Source: Nonomuraea sediminis
GTDB taxonomy: Bacteria > Actinomycetota > Actinomycetes > Streptosporangiales > Streptosporangiaceae
NCBI RefSeq assembly: GCF_018531495.1
Contig: NZ_JAHDTI010000009.1
Coordinates: forward strand, 248,001 to 312,000
DNA length: 64,000 nt
Reading direction: 5' to 3'
A program made the translations under genes and the position numbers. Shown piece by piece: positions 10,296 through 18,733 of the stretch (position 1 is its first letter; every line of letters starts with the position of its first letter). Below the pieces are notes generated by a model. The model searched no databases, was not told where the DNA came from, and worked only from the letters and a program-made list of their open reading frames with translations.

Positions 10296-12002
10296 GTGCG
10301 GCGAGGGGATCGGGTCGGGGTGGCGGTCCTCGCTGGCCTGGCGGCCGCCGTCTACGTGGTGTTGTCCCTCGTCAAGGTGGCCAACTTCAAGGCGGGGGCC
10401 TATGACCTGGTGATCTTCGACCAGGCGGTGCGGTCGTACTCGAGGTTCCAGCTGCCCATCGCGATCGTCAAAGGCGTGCACAACGACTTCGGCGCGGGCT
10501 TCAGCGTGCTGGGGGATCACTGGTCGCCGATCCTGGCCGTGCTGGCGCCGCTGTACTGGGTGTTCGACGGGCCGACGACGCTGCTCGTGGCGCAGGCCGT
10601 ACTGCTCGCTGCCGCGATCGTCCCGCTGTGGGTGTTCACGTGGCGCACGCTCGGCAGGTGGCCCGCGTACGCGGTGGCCGCCGCCTACGCGATCTCCTGG
10701 CCGGTGGTGGAGACCGTGGCGTTCGACTTCCACGAAGTGGCCTTCGTGCCGCTGCTGACCGGGGTGATGCTGGAACGCTGGCAGGCCGGACGGCGGGTGC
10801 CCGTTATCCTGGCGGCCGTGGCGCTGCTGTGCGTCAAGGAGGACATGGGGCTGCTGGTCGCCGGGTTCGGCCTGTTCCTGCTCACCCGGGCGGGATGGCG
10901 GGTCATGGGCGGATCGTTCGTGGCCGGGGGGCTCTTCTACACCTGGCTCGCCACGCAGATCCTCGTCCCCGCTTTCGGCGGGCGGCCCGACTACTACTGG
11001 GCGTACGGTGCGCTCGGGCCGAACGTCTCCGGAGTGGTCAAAACGGCGCTGACGGATCCCCTCACGATCGCCGCCCAACTCTGGACCCCACCGGTCAAAC
11101 TCGCCACCCTCGCCCTCCTCCTGGCGGTCACCCTAGGAGCGGCGCTCCTGTCCCCCCTGCTCCTGGCCACGATCCCGCTACTGGCGGAGCGCATGCTGGC
11201 CAGCTCATTCCCGAACTGGTGGGTCCCCTCCTACCACTACAACGCCTTCCTCATCGTCCTCGTCTTCGCCGCCGCAGCCGACGGAATCACCCGTCTACGC
11301 CCCCGCGAACATCCCCGGGCACCCCACGCCCTACCCACTCAATCCTCGCCACGACCACCCGCCCAGGTGCCACCCGAGCCCGCACGGCCGAGCCATGAGC
11401 CCGCACAGCCAGCAGGCTCGCCTGCGTGGCCGAGATCGGTTGACGGACGGCTCACGTGGCCGGGGTCCGCGCATGAGCACCCTGCCCAGTCAGCCGCGCG
11501 GCTGGGACGTGCGTCCGTACGGCCCGCGTGGTTGATGTGGGTGCGCGGACCGCTCGCGTGGTTGGGCGCGGTGCGCGAGTGGGTGGGGCGGTCGTGGGAG
11601 GGGGTGGTGCGGGGATGGGCCGCGGGGGTGTTGGGGTTCGCGGTCGGGGCGGTGCCGTTCTTCTCGTTGGCGCAGGTGGCGGATCCCGAGTCTTACCGGC
11701 TCGATCAGCGGGAGCAGGCTGCGGCGGCGGCGGTGGCCAAGGTGCCGGATGGTGTGCTGGTCGAGGCGGCCAACAACCTGGCGCCCGCGCTCACGTCCCG
11801 CGACCGAGTCCTCCTGTGGGACCGTACCCCCCGATGGGCGCCCTGGGTGGTGGCCGACCAGGGACGCAAGACGTTCCCCTTCAAGGACCTCACCGAACAG
11901 CAGGCTCGCATCCGCTTCCTCCTCGCCAACGGCTACCAGCAGATCTACGCCTCAACCGACTACATGGTCCTCCACCGCCCCGGCCCCACCCCCACCCTCT
12001 AA
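10296..12002 (+). CDS. DUF2079 family membrane protein with a proline-rich insertion
   Basis: About 568 residues. GTG 10296 is favoured because GGGAGG ends five bases before it; GTG 10290 would overlap that site. The DUF2079 hallmarks are present: an N-terminal helix, then AGAYDLVIFDQAV, VLGDHWSP, and a run of eight to ten membrane helices to about residue 335, resembling GT-C/ArnT-like membrane enzymes. Between the last helix of the main block (FAAAADGITRL) and a late helix (LGFAVGAVPFF) lies an insertion of about 95 residues rich in Pro, Ala, Ser, Arg and Trp. The C-terminus is a soluble domain (RVLLWDRTPRWAPWVVAD). Function unknown; possibly sugar or lipid transfer at the membrane. Confidence 0.85.
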   Translation: MRRGDRVGVAVLAGLAAAVYVVLSLVKVANFKAGAYDLVIFDQAVRSYSRFQLPIAIVKGVHNDFGAGFSVLGDHWSPILAVLAPLYWVFDGPTTLLVAQAVLLAAAIVPLWVFTWRTLGRWPAYAVAAAYAISWPVVETVAFDFHEVAFVPLLTGVMLERWQAGRRVPVILAAVALLCVKEDMGLLVAGFGLFLLTRAGWRVMGGSFVAGGLFYTWLATQILVPAFGGRPDYYWAYGALGPNVSGVVKTALTDPLTIAAQLWTPPVKLATLALLLAVTLGAALLSPLLLATIPLLAERMLASSFPNWWVPSYHYNAFLIVLVFAAAADGITRLRPREHPRAPHALPTQSSPRPPAQVPPEPARPSHEPAQPAGSPAWPRSVDGRLTWPGSAHEHPAQSAARLGRASVRPAWLMWVRGPLAWLGAVREWVGRSWEGVVRGWAAGVLGFAVGAVPFFSLAQVADPESYRLDQREQAAAAAVAKVPDGVLVEAANNLAPALTSRDRVLLWDRTPRWAPWVVADQGRKTFPFKDLTEQQARIRFLLANGYQQIYASTDYMVLHRPGPTPTL

Positions 12003-12018
12003 CCACCTGCCGCCCATC

Positions 12019-12765
12019 CCGGACCTACCAGGTTGCTCGCCCTACCAGGGGCGCCGAACACCGCCATACGCCTTCCCCCCGACCCGGCGCTTTGGAGGGG
12101 CGTGTCGCGGACCGCCGTACGCGGCGCCTGAGAGGGGTCTGTCGCGGGCCGCGAGCACACGCGTACCTCCCCCGCCCACCTCGCGCCGCCGACCGTGAGC
12201 ACGTACACACGTCCTTGGCACCACGCCTCGTCCGGAATCGCCTACCCTCAGCGCGGGACCGCCAGACTGCCCGCCGTACCAGGGCGCCATACACCGTCCC
12301 GCCGACGCGGCGCCTGGAGGCCACCCGGTGCGGCGTCGCAGGGTCGCCAGGCTGCTCGCCATGCAAGATCGCCGGGCTCGGCCGTATACCTTCCCACCGA
12401 CGCGACGCCTGGGAGGGCGTGCCACCGCCCGCGCGTCCGGGATCGCCTGCCCACAGCGCGGGGTCGCCAGCCTGCTCGCCGTACCGGGGCGCCGAGCTCC
12501 GCCGTACGTCATCCCGCCGACGCGGCGCCTGGGAGGGCGTCCGGGATCGTCTACCCGCAGTGCGGGGTCGCCAGGCTGCTCGCTGCACTGGGGCGCCGAG
12601 CTCGGCCGTACACCTTCCCGCCGACGCGGCGCCTGGGAGGGCGCGCCACCGCCCGCGCGTCCGGGGTCGCCTGCCCGCAACGCGAGTCGCCAGGCTGCTC
12701 GACGTACCGGGCGCCGGGCTCAGCCGTACACCGTCTCGCCGACGCGGCGCCTGGGATGGGCGCGT
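12019..12765. repeat. tandem array of about six imperfect 105-120-bp intergenic units (element B)
   Basis: Each unit has the order: GTCGCCAGGCTGCTCGCC, GTACCGGGGCGCCGAGCTC, GCCGTACACCTTCCCGCC, GACGCGGCGCCTGGGAGGG, then variably CCACCGCCCGCGCGTCCGGG. Units begin near 12033, 12267, 12358, 12479, 12585 and 12702; a few carry a deletion. The GGCGCC/CCGGCGCC words are self-complementary. Single copies of the same core occur at other intergenic sites in the window. No gene is convincing in 12003-12880; frames across the array are by-products of the repeat. 12766-12880 holds nothing recognisable. Confidence 0.8.
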
Positions 12766-12881
12766 CGCGGGCCGCGAGCGCGTTCGCGCCTCCTGCCTAC
12801 CTCGCGGCGCGGGCCGTGAGCATGTGTGGGCGGCCCGGGGGTTTCGCCTCGTTTCCGGGGTCGGGTGCGCGGTGGGGTGGG

Positions 12882-13532
12882 TTAGCGGTGGGGGTGGTCG
12901 GAGGAGCGGACGTGGGTGGTGAGCCAGGTGAGCAAGGGGGCGTAGGCGTGCCAGGTTTCGCGGACGCGGGTCAGGACCTCTGGGGTGTGGATCCAGGGTT
13001 CCGGGTCGAAGCGGCGGCCGGCGTAGAGGGAGCGGTGGCGGAGGAGGTCGAGGCGGGGGTGGTCCTCGGGGATGCCGCGGGGGCGGGTCTTGAGGCGGTC
13101 GCCGTCGATGGTGTAGCCGGCGGCGCGGAGTTCGTCCACGATCTTTTCTAGGGGTTTGCCGGAGATGTCCTCGTCGACGGCGGCGCGGTAGCGGGCCACC
13201 TGGTCGGAGGCCTGGGTGTAGACGCCGCCGGCCGTGTAGAGGCCGGAGGCGTCCAGCTGGACGTAGAGGCCGATCCCGGGCGTGAGGTCGACGAAGGCAC
13301 CCTGGTGCGTCTTGTACGGCGACTTGTCCTTGGAGAAGCGGACGTCGCGGTAGGGACGGAAGAGCTGCGCCTCACCGAACTCGCCGGCCAGCGCGTCGGT
13401 GAGCGCGATCATGGGCGCCCGCACGGCATCGTCGTAGAAGTGCTTGTGCCGGGTGAAGTACGTCTTGCTGTTGTCAGCCTCGAGCCCCTCGTAGAACACG
13501 AAGGCCTCGTCGGGAAAGCCGGTGAACCCCAT
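12882..13532 (-). CDS. DUF2461 (TIGR02453) family protein
   Basis: 216 residues, ATG start. It carries the family pattern: an N-terminal FTGFPDEAFVFYEGLEADNSKTYF, then RPYRDVRFSKDKSPYKTHQGA, then GLYVQLDASGLYTAGGVY, and C-terminal RHRSLYAGRRFDPEP. DUF2461 proteins are widespread in bacteria and fungi, and their biochemical role is unknown. Length is normal for the family. It follows the HerA-like ATPase gene on the same strand with a 30-base gap, so the two may share a transcript. Confidence 0.92.
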   Translation of the reverse strand: MGFTGFPDEAFVFYEGLEADNSKTYFTRHKHFYDDAVRAPMIALTDALAGEFGEAQLFRPYRDVRFSKDKSPYKTHQGAFVDLTPGIGLYVQLDASGLYTAGGVYTQASDQVARYRAAVDEDISGKPLEKIVDELRAAGYTIDGDRLKTRPRGIPEDHPRLDLLRHRSLYAGRRFDPEPWIHTPEVLTRVRETWHAYAPLLTWLTTHVRSSDHPHR

Positions 13533-13562
13533 GCGGACAAGCCTGCCACGCCGCGCCGACAG

Positions 13563-15062
13563 TTACCGCCGCCGCCGTGCTGTACCGAAGATCGACCTGC
13601 TGATCTCGCGCCCGAGCGAGCTGGCCGCCGACCGGGCGAAGGACTTGAAGACGGACGAACCCAGCACGGACTCGAGCACCGACGGCTCTTCACGCTGGGG
13701 AGGAGCCTGAGGTTCAACCTCAGAAGCGGGAGGCGCGAGGCGGGCGGCCAGGATCTCATAGGCCGACTGCCGGTCGATGGGCTGGGCGTACTTGGGCCGC
13801 AACGGCGACCCCGCGATCACCGACTGCACGAACGCCGCATCGGAGGGGCCCATCCGCGTCTGCGGAGCCCGGATCCGCGTCCAGGCCACCGGCGTGGGGA
13901 TCCCCTCCTCCCCGAGCACGGTCACGACCGCCTCGCCGATGCCGAGCTGGGTCAGCACCTCCTCCAGGTCGTAGGAGGAGTTGGGGAACGTCGAGACCGT
14001 GGCGCGCAGCGCCTTGGCGTCCTGCGGCGTGAAGGCCCGTAGCGCGTGCTGTACCCGGGCGCCGAGCTGCGCCAGCACGTCGGCGGGCACGTCCTTGGGC
14101 GTCTGGGTGACGAAGAACACGCCGACCCCTTTGGACCTGATCAGCCGCACGGTCTGCGTGATCGAGCGCAGGAACTCCTTGGAGGCGTCGGTGAACAGCA
14201 GGTGCGCCTCGTCGAAGAAGAACACCAGCTTGGGCTTGTCGGCATCCCCCACCTCGGGCAGGTCGTGGAACAGGTCGGCCAGCAGCCACATCAGGAACGT
14301 GGAGAACAGGGTCGGCCGATCCTGTACGGCAGGCAGCTCCAGAACCGACACGACACCCCGCCCGTCGGGAGCCACCCGCATCAGGTCGGCCGTGTCGAAC
14401 TCGGGCTCGCCGAAGAACTGGTCGGCCCCTTCGGCGGACAGATTCGTCAGGGACCGCAGGATCACCCCGGCGGTCTGCTTGGACAACCCGCCGATGCCCT
14501 TGAGCACGTCGGGGTTGTCGATGAGGTACTGGATGACCGACTGCAGGTCCTTCATGTCGAGCAGCGGCAGCCCCTGCTGGTCGGCGAAGTGGAAGATCAG
14601 CCCGAGCGAGGACTCCTGAGTCTCGTTCAGCCCCATCACCTTCGACAGCAACGTGGGTCCGAACGAGCTCATCGTGGCCCGCAGCGGGATCCCCTCGCCG
14701 ATCCCGCCCAGCGCGTAGAACTCGGTGGGGCAGGCGAGCGGCTGCCAGTCCTGCCCGATCCCGGCGGTGCGCTTGAGCAGCTTGTCCGAGGACTCCCCCG
14801 CGGAGGCGACGCCGGACAGGTCGCCCTTGACGTCGGCCAGGAAGACCGGGACGCCCTGCGCCGACAGCTGCTCGGCCATCACCTGCAGCGTGACGGTCTT
14901 GCCAGAACCCGTGGCGCCGGCGACCAGGCCGTGCCGGTTGAGCATCCGCAGCGGCAGCCGGACCTGCGCCTCCGGCACGCCCTCGCCGTCGACGACCAGC
15001 GCGCCGAGATCCACGGTCGGGCCGTCGAAGGTGTAGCCCTTGATCACATCATCTTTCAGCAT
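13563..15062 (-). CDS. HerA-like (DUF853) ATPase
   Basis: 499 residues, ATG start. It belongs to the HerA/FtsK-like superfamily of P-loop ATPases: Walker A GATGSGKT near residues 52-59, a DVKGDLSG segment, Walker B KLVFFFDEAHLLF near 275-287, sensor region FFVTQTPKDVP, and an arginine-containing RVQHALRAFT. The family includes Zn-independent DUF853 proteins often called 'helicase HerA-like'. No NurA nuclease is adjacent, so a DNA end-resection role is not supported by context. The C-terminal 60 residues are basic and low complexity. Its start overlaps the end of the upstream deacetylase gene by 14 bases, implying coupling. Confidence 0.9.
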   Translation of the reverse strand: MLKDDVIKGYTFDGPTVDLGALVVDGEGVPEAQVRLPLRMLNRHGLVAGATGSGKTVTLQVMAEQLSAQGVPVFLADVKGDLSGVASAGESSDKLLKRTAGIGQDWQPLACPTEFYALGGIGEGIPLRATMSSFGPTLLSKVMGLNETQESSLGLIFHFADQQGLPLLDMKDLQSVIQYLIDNPDVLKGIGGLSKQTAGVILRSLTNLSAEGADQFFGEPEFDTADLMRVAPDGRGVVSVLELPAVQDRPTLFSTFLMWLLADLFHDLPEVGDADKPKLVFFFDEAHLLFTDASKEFLRSITQTVRLIRSKGVGVFFVTQTPKDVPADVLAQLGARVQHALRAFTPQDAKALRATVSTFPNSSYDLEEVLTQLGIGEAVVTVLGEEGIPTPVAWTRIRAPQTRMGPSDAAFVQSVIAGSPLRPKYAQPIDRQSAYEILAARLAPPASEVEPQAPPQREEPSVLESVLGSSVFKSFARSAASSLGREISRSIFGTARRRR

Positions 15063-15825
15063 ATTTCCTGCCCGGTACCAGTGGCTTGCCGTACAGATCG
15101 GAGACGGTCACGAACGTGTAGCCCTTGTGCTTGAGCTTGTCGATGACCCGAGGGACGGCCGCGACCGTGGTGCGGTGGATGTCGTGCATGAGGATGATCG
15201 AGCCTGGTCTGGCCGCACCGGCGCGCCTGGCCACGACGGCGGGCACGCGGTCGCGCCAGTCGAGCGTGTCGACGCTCCACAGGATCTGCGCCAGCCCTTC
15301 GCGCCGGGTCACGTCGGCGACCCGCCTGTCTGTCGCCCCGTACGGCGGGCGCATCAGCCGCATGCGAATCCCCGTGAGCCGGCGGACCAGCCGCTCGGTG
15401 CGTTCGAGCTGGTTTCTGATCCTTTCCCGGGGGAGCGTCGTCAGCGCCGCGTGGTTCCAGGTGTGGTTGCCGATCTCGTGGCCCTCGGTCACGATCCTGC
15501 GCAGGTTACGGCCCTTGTCGGCCGCCACGTTCTCGCCGAGCACGAAGAACGTGGCCCTGACGCCGCGCCGGCGCAGTATGTCGAGCAGGTGGCCGGTGTA
15601 GCGGCCGGGCCCGTCGTCGAAGGTGAGGGCGACGCACTTGGCGCGCCGGCAGTCGGGCTTGGACGGCTTGACGGGCCAGCCGGGCTGCATGGCGATCAGC
15701 CTTTTGGCGAGGACAGCGGGCTTGATGACGGCTGGGGGGCGCACGGGCGCGTCCGTCAGCGGATGGATCACCCCGCATCCCGCGACCGCCAGCAGCAACG
15801 CCGCCGACGCCCCCCACGCGCGCAT
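15049..15825 (-). CDS. polysaccharide deacetylase (NodB) lipoprotein
   Basis: About 258 residues from ATG 15825 (MRAWG). A lipoprotein signal peptide is visible: basic start, hydrophobic AALLLAV and lipobox AGCG with the Cys near residue 17. The NodB domain follows: TFDDGPG (catalytic Asp and metal Asp), H-x3-H metal motif in NHTWNHAAL, RPPYG, and LWSVDTLDW, ending with ILMHDIH. All five NodB motifs are present, so it is probably an active metal-dependent N-deacetylase acting on peptidoglycan or another N-acetylated glycan outside the membrane. It is coupled to the HerA-like gene. Confidence 0.93.
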   Translation of the reverse strand: MRAWGASAALLLAVAGCGVIHPLTDAPVRPPAVIKPAVLAKRLIAMQPGWPVKPSKPDCRRAKCVALTFDDGPGRYTGHLLDILRRRGVRATFFVLGENVAADKGRNLRRIVTEGHEIGNHTWNHAALTTLPRERIRNQLERTERLVRRLTGIRMRLMRPPYGATDRRVADVTRREGLAQILWSVDTLDWRDRVPAVVARRAGAARPGSIILMHDIHRTTVAAVPRVIDKLKHKGYTFVTVSDLYGKPLVPGRKYAER

Positions 15826-15855
15826 GCTTCCCCCCGAAAGCACCTGCGGGGGTTG

Positions 15856-16161
15856 TTACGGATAATCCTGGGCCGGGTCCCCCCGCAACTCCTTGGCCAG
15901 GTCATCCCACCAGGGTGGAATATCCGCCTGTAGTTCCGTATACCGGCGCGCCACTCTTATGGCACATCCAACCGGATCCGTACCCAAATGCCGACGTTGC
16001 ACCGTCCCTTCCTGCCAGCGGTAAAGGCCGTCCCTATAGCGCACGACCAGGCCGATCCACACCGACAGGGTCGCCTCGTCGCCCACGTCGTAGGCGGTAG
16101 TCACCCCGAGAGTCTGCAGTTCCGCACGGAGCTTCTCCGTCGCCGCGCCGGACTCGGTCAC
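15856..16161 (-). CDS. small conserved-looking hypothetical protein
   Basis: About 101 residues from GTG 16161, which has GGGGGA six bases upstream; an ATG-like start at 16212 would lengthen it by 17. The region LSVWIGLVVRYRDGLYRWQEG followed by DPVGCAIRVARRY is compact and not repeat-derived, and codon bias fits a real gene. No domain is recognised. It sits 30 bases upstream of the deacetylase lipoprotein gene, on the same strand, and may be its operon partner. Confidence 0.6.
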   Translation of the reverse strand: MTESGAATEKLRAELQTLGVTTAYDVGDEATLSVWIGLVVRYRDGLYRWQEGTVQRRHLGTDPVGCAIRVARRYTELQADIPPWWDDLAKELRGDPAQDYP

Positions 16162-16281
16162 GGCTTTCCCCCTGCTGACGATTCGCCGCACATCAAGGGA
16201 TGTACCCAGCATTGGCCACCAGGCGTCAAGGACATGGAGTAATCATGGAACTCCGTCAAGTAATCTGCCGCCGTTCCGCCG

Positions 16282-16866
16282 TTATTGGTCGGGAACCTCG
16301 CGCGGCTCCGCCACGACCATGATCAACCGCAGTTCCTCCGTGCCCTGATTCGCGTAGCGATGCGGGCGATCGGCGGTGAACAGGACGGCGTCGTCCGTCC
16401 GTACGACGTGGCTCTTGCCGTACACCGTCAGGGTCAGCTCCCCTCCGAGCACGGTCAGCATCTCGCGGGTGCCGGGCGGGTGCGCGTCGCCGTCGTGGTG
16501 CTCCCCCGGCGCCATGCGCCAGTCCCACAGCTCCAGGATCATCGGCGAGTCGGCGCCGACGAGCAGCCGGGCCTGCACCGCGCCCTGGTCGAAGGTGACC
16601 ACGTCGGCCTTGTCGATGATGCGGACCACGGGCACCTCGGAGACCTCGACGAGCCGCGCCACGGTGACGCCGAGCGCGGAGGCGATCCGGGTGAGCGTCG
16701 ACACGCTGGGGTTGGTCCTGCCCTGCTCGACCTGGACGAGCATGCCCCTGCTCACGCCCGATCTGGCGGCCAGCGCGTCCAGCGTGAGCCCCCGATGGGA
16801 GCGCTGGGCACGCACGTTGTTCGCGATGGCCTGCGTGATGGTCTCTGGATCCTCCACAAAGGACAC
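16282..16866 (-). CDS. XRE-family regulator with C-terminal cupin domain
   Basis: 194 residues, GTG start with AGGA seven bases upstream. The N-terminal XRE helix-turn-helix spans about residues 15-68 (RGLTLDALAARSGVSRGMLVQVEQG, then NPSVSTLTRIASALGV). A cupin_2 domain covers about 105-185 (APGEHHDGDAHPPGTREMLTVL, then DRPHRYANQG) with metal-type His residues. Such XRE-cupin proteins repress adjacent transporter or catabolic genes in response to a small ligand held in the cupin. It is divergent from an EamA exporter, its most likely target. Confidence 0.92.
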   Translation of the reverse strand: MSFVEDPETITQAIANNVRAQRSHRGLTLDALAARSGVSRGMLVQVEQGRTNPSVSTLTRIASALGVTVARLVEVSEVPVVRIIDKADVVTFDQGAVQARLLVGADSPMILELWDWRMAPGEHHDGDAHPPGTREMLTVLGGELTLTVYGKSHVVRTDDAVLFTADRPHRYANQGTEELRLIMVVAEPREVPDQ

Positions 16867-16877
16867 TATATTGTCCT
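16860..16877. promoter_or_regulatory. palindrome AGGACA-N6-TGTCCT overlapping the regulator start
   Basis: A perfect 6+6 inverted repeat lies at 16860-16865 and 16872-16877 in the 42-bp spacer between the XRE-cupin gene and the EamA gene. It covers the regulator's GTG and its AGGA ribosome site, and lies about 30 bases before the exporter start. It is a natural candidate for the autoregulatory operator of the XRE-cupin protein. Inference from symmetry and position. Confidence 0.5.
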
Positions 16878-16908
16878 AGTAGTGTATTTGACTGAACTGA
16901 GGTGAAAT

Positions 16909-17745
16909 GTGACCGCGGTGATCCTGGCGACCGCCTGCGCGGTGGTGTACGGCACGGCCGACTTCTTCGGCGGGCTGGCCACCAAGCGATCCCGCGTGCT
17001 CTCGGTCGTGGCGTTGTCCCAGTCGGCGGGGCTGGTCCTGATCCTGGCGCTGCTGCCGATCCTGCCCGGCCACTTCGACCAGCGGGCGCTGCTGTGGGGG
17101 CTGGCCTCGGGCGTCGCGGGCGCGGCCGGGCTGGTGCTGTTCTACCGGGCGCTGGCCAGGGGCGTGATGTCTGTGGTCGCGCCCACCACGGCGGTGACCT
17201 CGGCCGCGCTGCCGGTCCTGTTCGGCCTGGCGACCGGGGAACGTCCGAGGCCCGCGGCCCTGGCGGGGATCGCGTTCGCGCTGGTCGCGGTGCTGCTGGT
17301 CAGCCAGGACCGCGGCGGCGAGCGCAAGAGCTCGCTGTCGTCGGTGCTCATCGCGCTGGCGGCGGGGGCGGGCTTCGGCGGCTTCTTCATCCTGCTCGCC
17401 CTGGCGCCCCACGACACGGGCATGTGGCCGCTGGTCGGGGCCAGAATGTCCTCGCTGGCCATGGTGGCGCTGCTCGCCGTGGTGACAAGGCGCACGCTCA
17501 AGCCGTCGGGCGGCTCGCTGCGCATCATCCTGGCGGCCGGGGTGCTCGACATGGCCGCCAACGTGCTCTACCTGCTGGCCAAGCAGCACGGGATGCTCAG
17601 CCTGGTCGCGGTGCTGGTCTCCCTGTATCCGGCCAGCACGCTGCTGCTGGCCCGGCAGGTGCTCGGCGAGCGGCTGCGCGCCATCCAGGTCGCGGGGGTC
17701 GCCTGCGCGCTGGGAGCGGTAGCTCTCATCGCCTCCGTTGCGTAG
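16909..17745 (+). CDS. EamA/DMT-superfamily transporter
   Basis: 278 residues, GTG start with GAGGTGAA upstream. Ten hydrophobic helices in two repeated halves, with GTADFFGG in helix 1 and FYRALARGVMSVVAPTTAVTSAALPVLFG in the first half, match EamA drug/metabolite transporters. These export amino acids, metabolites or drugs across the cytoplasmic membrane. Divergent from the XRE-cupin regulator, which probably controls it. The substrate is not evident. Confidence 0.9.
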   Translation: MTAVILATACAVVYGTADFFGGLATKRSRVLSVVALSQSAGLVLILALLPILPGHFDQRALLWGLASGVAGAAGLVLFYRALARGVMSVVAPTTAVTSAALPVLFGLATGERPRPAALAGIAFALVAVLLVSQDRGGERKSSLSSVLIALAAGAGFGGFFILLALAPHDTGMWPLVGARMSSLAMVALLAVVTRRTLKPSGGSLRIILAAGVLDMAANVLYLLAKQHGMLSLVAVLVSLYPASTLLLARQVLGERLRAIQVAGVACALGAVALIASVA

Positions 17746-17773
17746 TTTGACAGACGCTTGCTACGGTTCGGCC

Positions 17774-18733
17774 GTGCACCCGGAGCGGGCACGTTCACCT
17801 GCGGAGTCGTTGAAGCACATGACGGTGCCTTACGGCTCCGATGAGGCATTTCTCCGGCTCCTCGTCCCGCACGTCCGCACCGCCCTGGCCAACGGCACGC
17901 GGGTGCTGGCGATCACCGACCGGGCCAAGCTGGAGCTGCTGTCGGACGCGCTGGGCCGCGACGCCGCCCTGGTCGACCGGCGCGAGTCGGCCTCCTGGTA
18001 CGCCCACCCGCCCAGGGCGCTGGCCGCCGGCCACGAGTACCTGCGCGGGAGCCGTACGCTCATGATCGGCGAACCCGTCTGGGCGGGCAGGAGCGAGCGC
18101 GAGGTCCGCGAGTGGATCCGCTACGAGTCCGTGGTCAACGCCGCGTTCGGCAACGCGCCGGCGACCGTGCTGTGCCTGTACGACGTGCGGGTGGTGCCGC
18201 CGGCCGTACTCCGGTACGGCCCGCTGACCCACCCCTTCGAGCTGGGCGAGGACGGCGAGAACCCGAGCGGGGGCTTCGTGCCGCCGCACGAGCTGGTGCT
18301 CAACGGCGACAGGGCGCCGCTGCCTGGGCCGAGCGGCGCGATCCGCTCCGCGGACTTCACCGCCCGCGAGCTCAAGCGGCTGCGCCAGACCGTCGGCGAC
18401 TACGCCAGGGCGGCGGGCATGGACCGCAACCTGATCGCCTCGCTGGTGCTGAGCGTGTCGGAGATCGCGGCCAACAGCGTCGAGCACGGCGCGGGCCACG
18501 GCTCGATCACGATGTGGGTCAACGGCAGGGAGCTGGTCTGCGAGATAGCCGAGCCCGGCGGCGGGCTGGACGACCCGCTACCGGGCTACATACCACCAGA
18601 GCCCGAATCCCCTCGGGGATACGGGCTCTGGATAAGTCGTCAGCTGTGCGATCTGGTGGAACTGCGCACCGAGAACGGGATGCTCAGGGTGCGCCTGCAC
18701 ATGGGCCTAGGCGGCGACACGCTGGGCGGGTAG
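17774..18733 (+). CDS. MEDS-domain protein with HATPase_c (anti-sigma-factor-like) domain
   Basis: About 319 residues from GTG 17774. The N-terminal ~165 residues resemble the MEDS sensory domain (SLKHMTVPYGSDEAFLRLLV, ANGTRVLAITDR), and a GHKL/HATPase_c domain covers about 195-315. The N box is SVSEIAANSVEHG, the G1 box EIAEPGGGLDD (E in place of the usual Asp), and the G2 box GYGLWISRQL. There is no phosphoacceptor His domain, so it looks like an RsbW-like kinase/anti-sigma regulator rather than a full histidine kinase. It converges on a SigR-type sigma gene, with 27 bases of antisense overlap. HATPase anti-sigmas usually bind SigB-family factors, so a link to that sigma is not assured. Confidence 0.85.
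   Translation: MHPERARSPAESLKHMTVPYGSDEAFLRLLVPHVRTALANGTRVLAITDRAKLELLSDALGRDAALVDRRESASWYAHPPRALAAGHEYLRGSRTLMIGEPVWAGRSEREVREWIRYESVVNAAFGNAPATVLCLYDVRVVPPAVLRYGPLTHPFELGEDGENPSGGFVPPHELVLNGDRAPLPGPSGAIRSADFTARELKRLRQTVGDYARAAGMDRNLIASLVLSVSEIAANSVEHGAGHGSITMWVNGRELVCEIAEPGGGLDDPLPGYIPPEPESPRGYGLWISRQLCDLVELRTENGMLRVRLHMGLGGDTLGG

Noticed and set aside
12195..13151. Open frames of 160-320 codons across the 12-kb repeat array
   Set aside because: They repeat with the array, differ in frame between units and have no homology; a product of GC composition.
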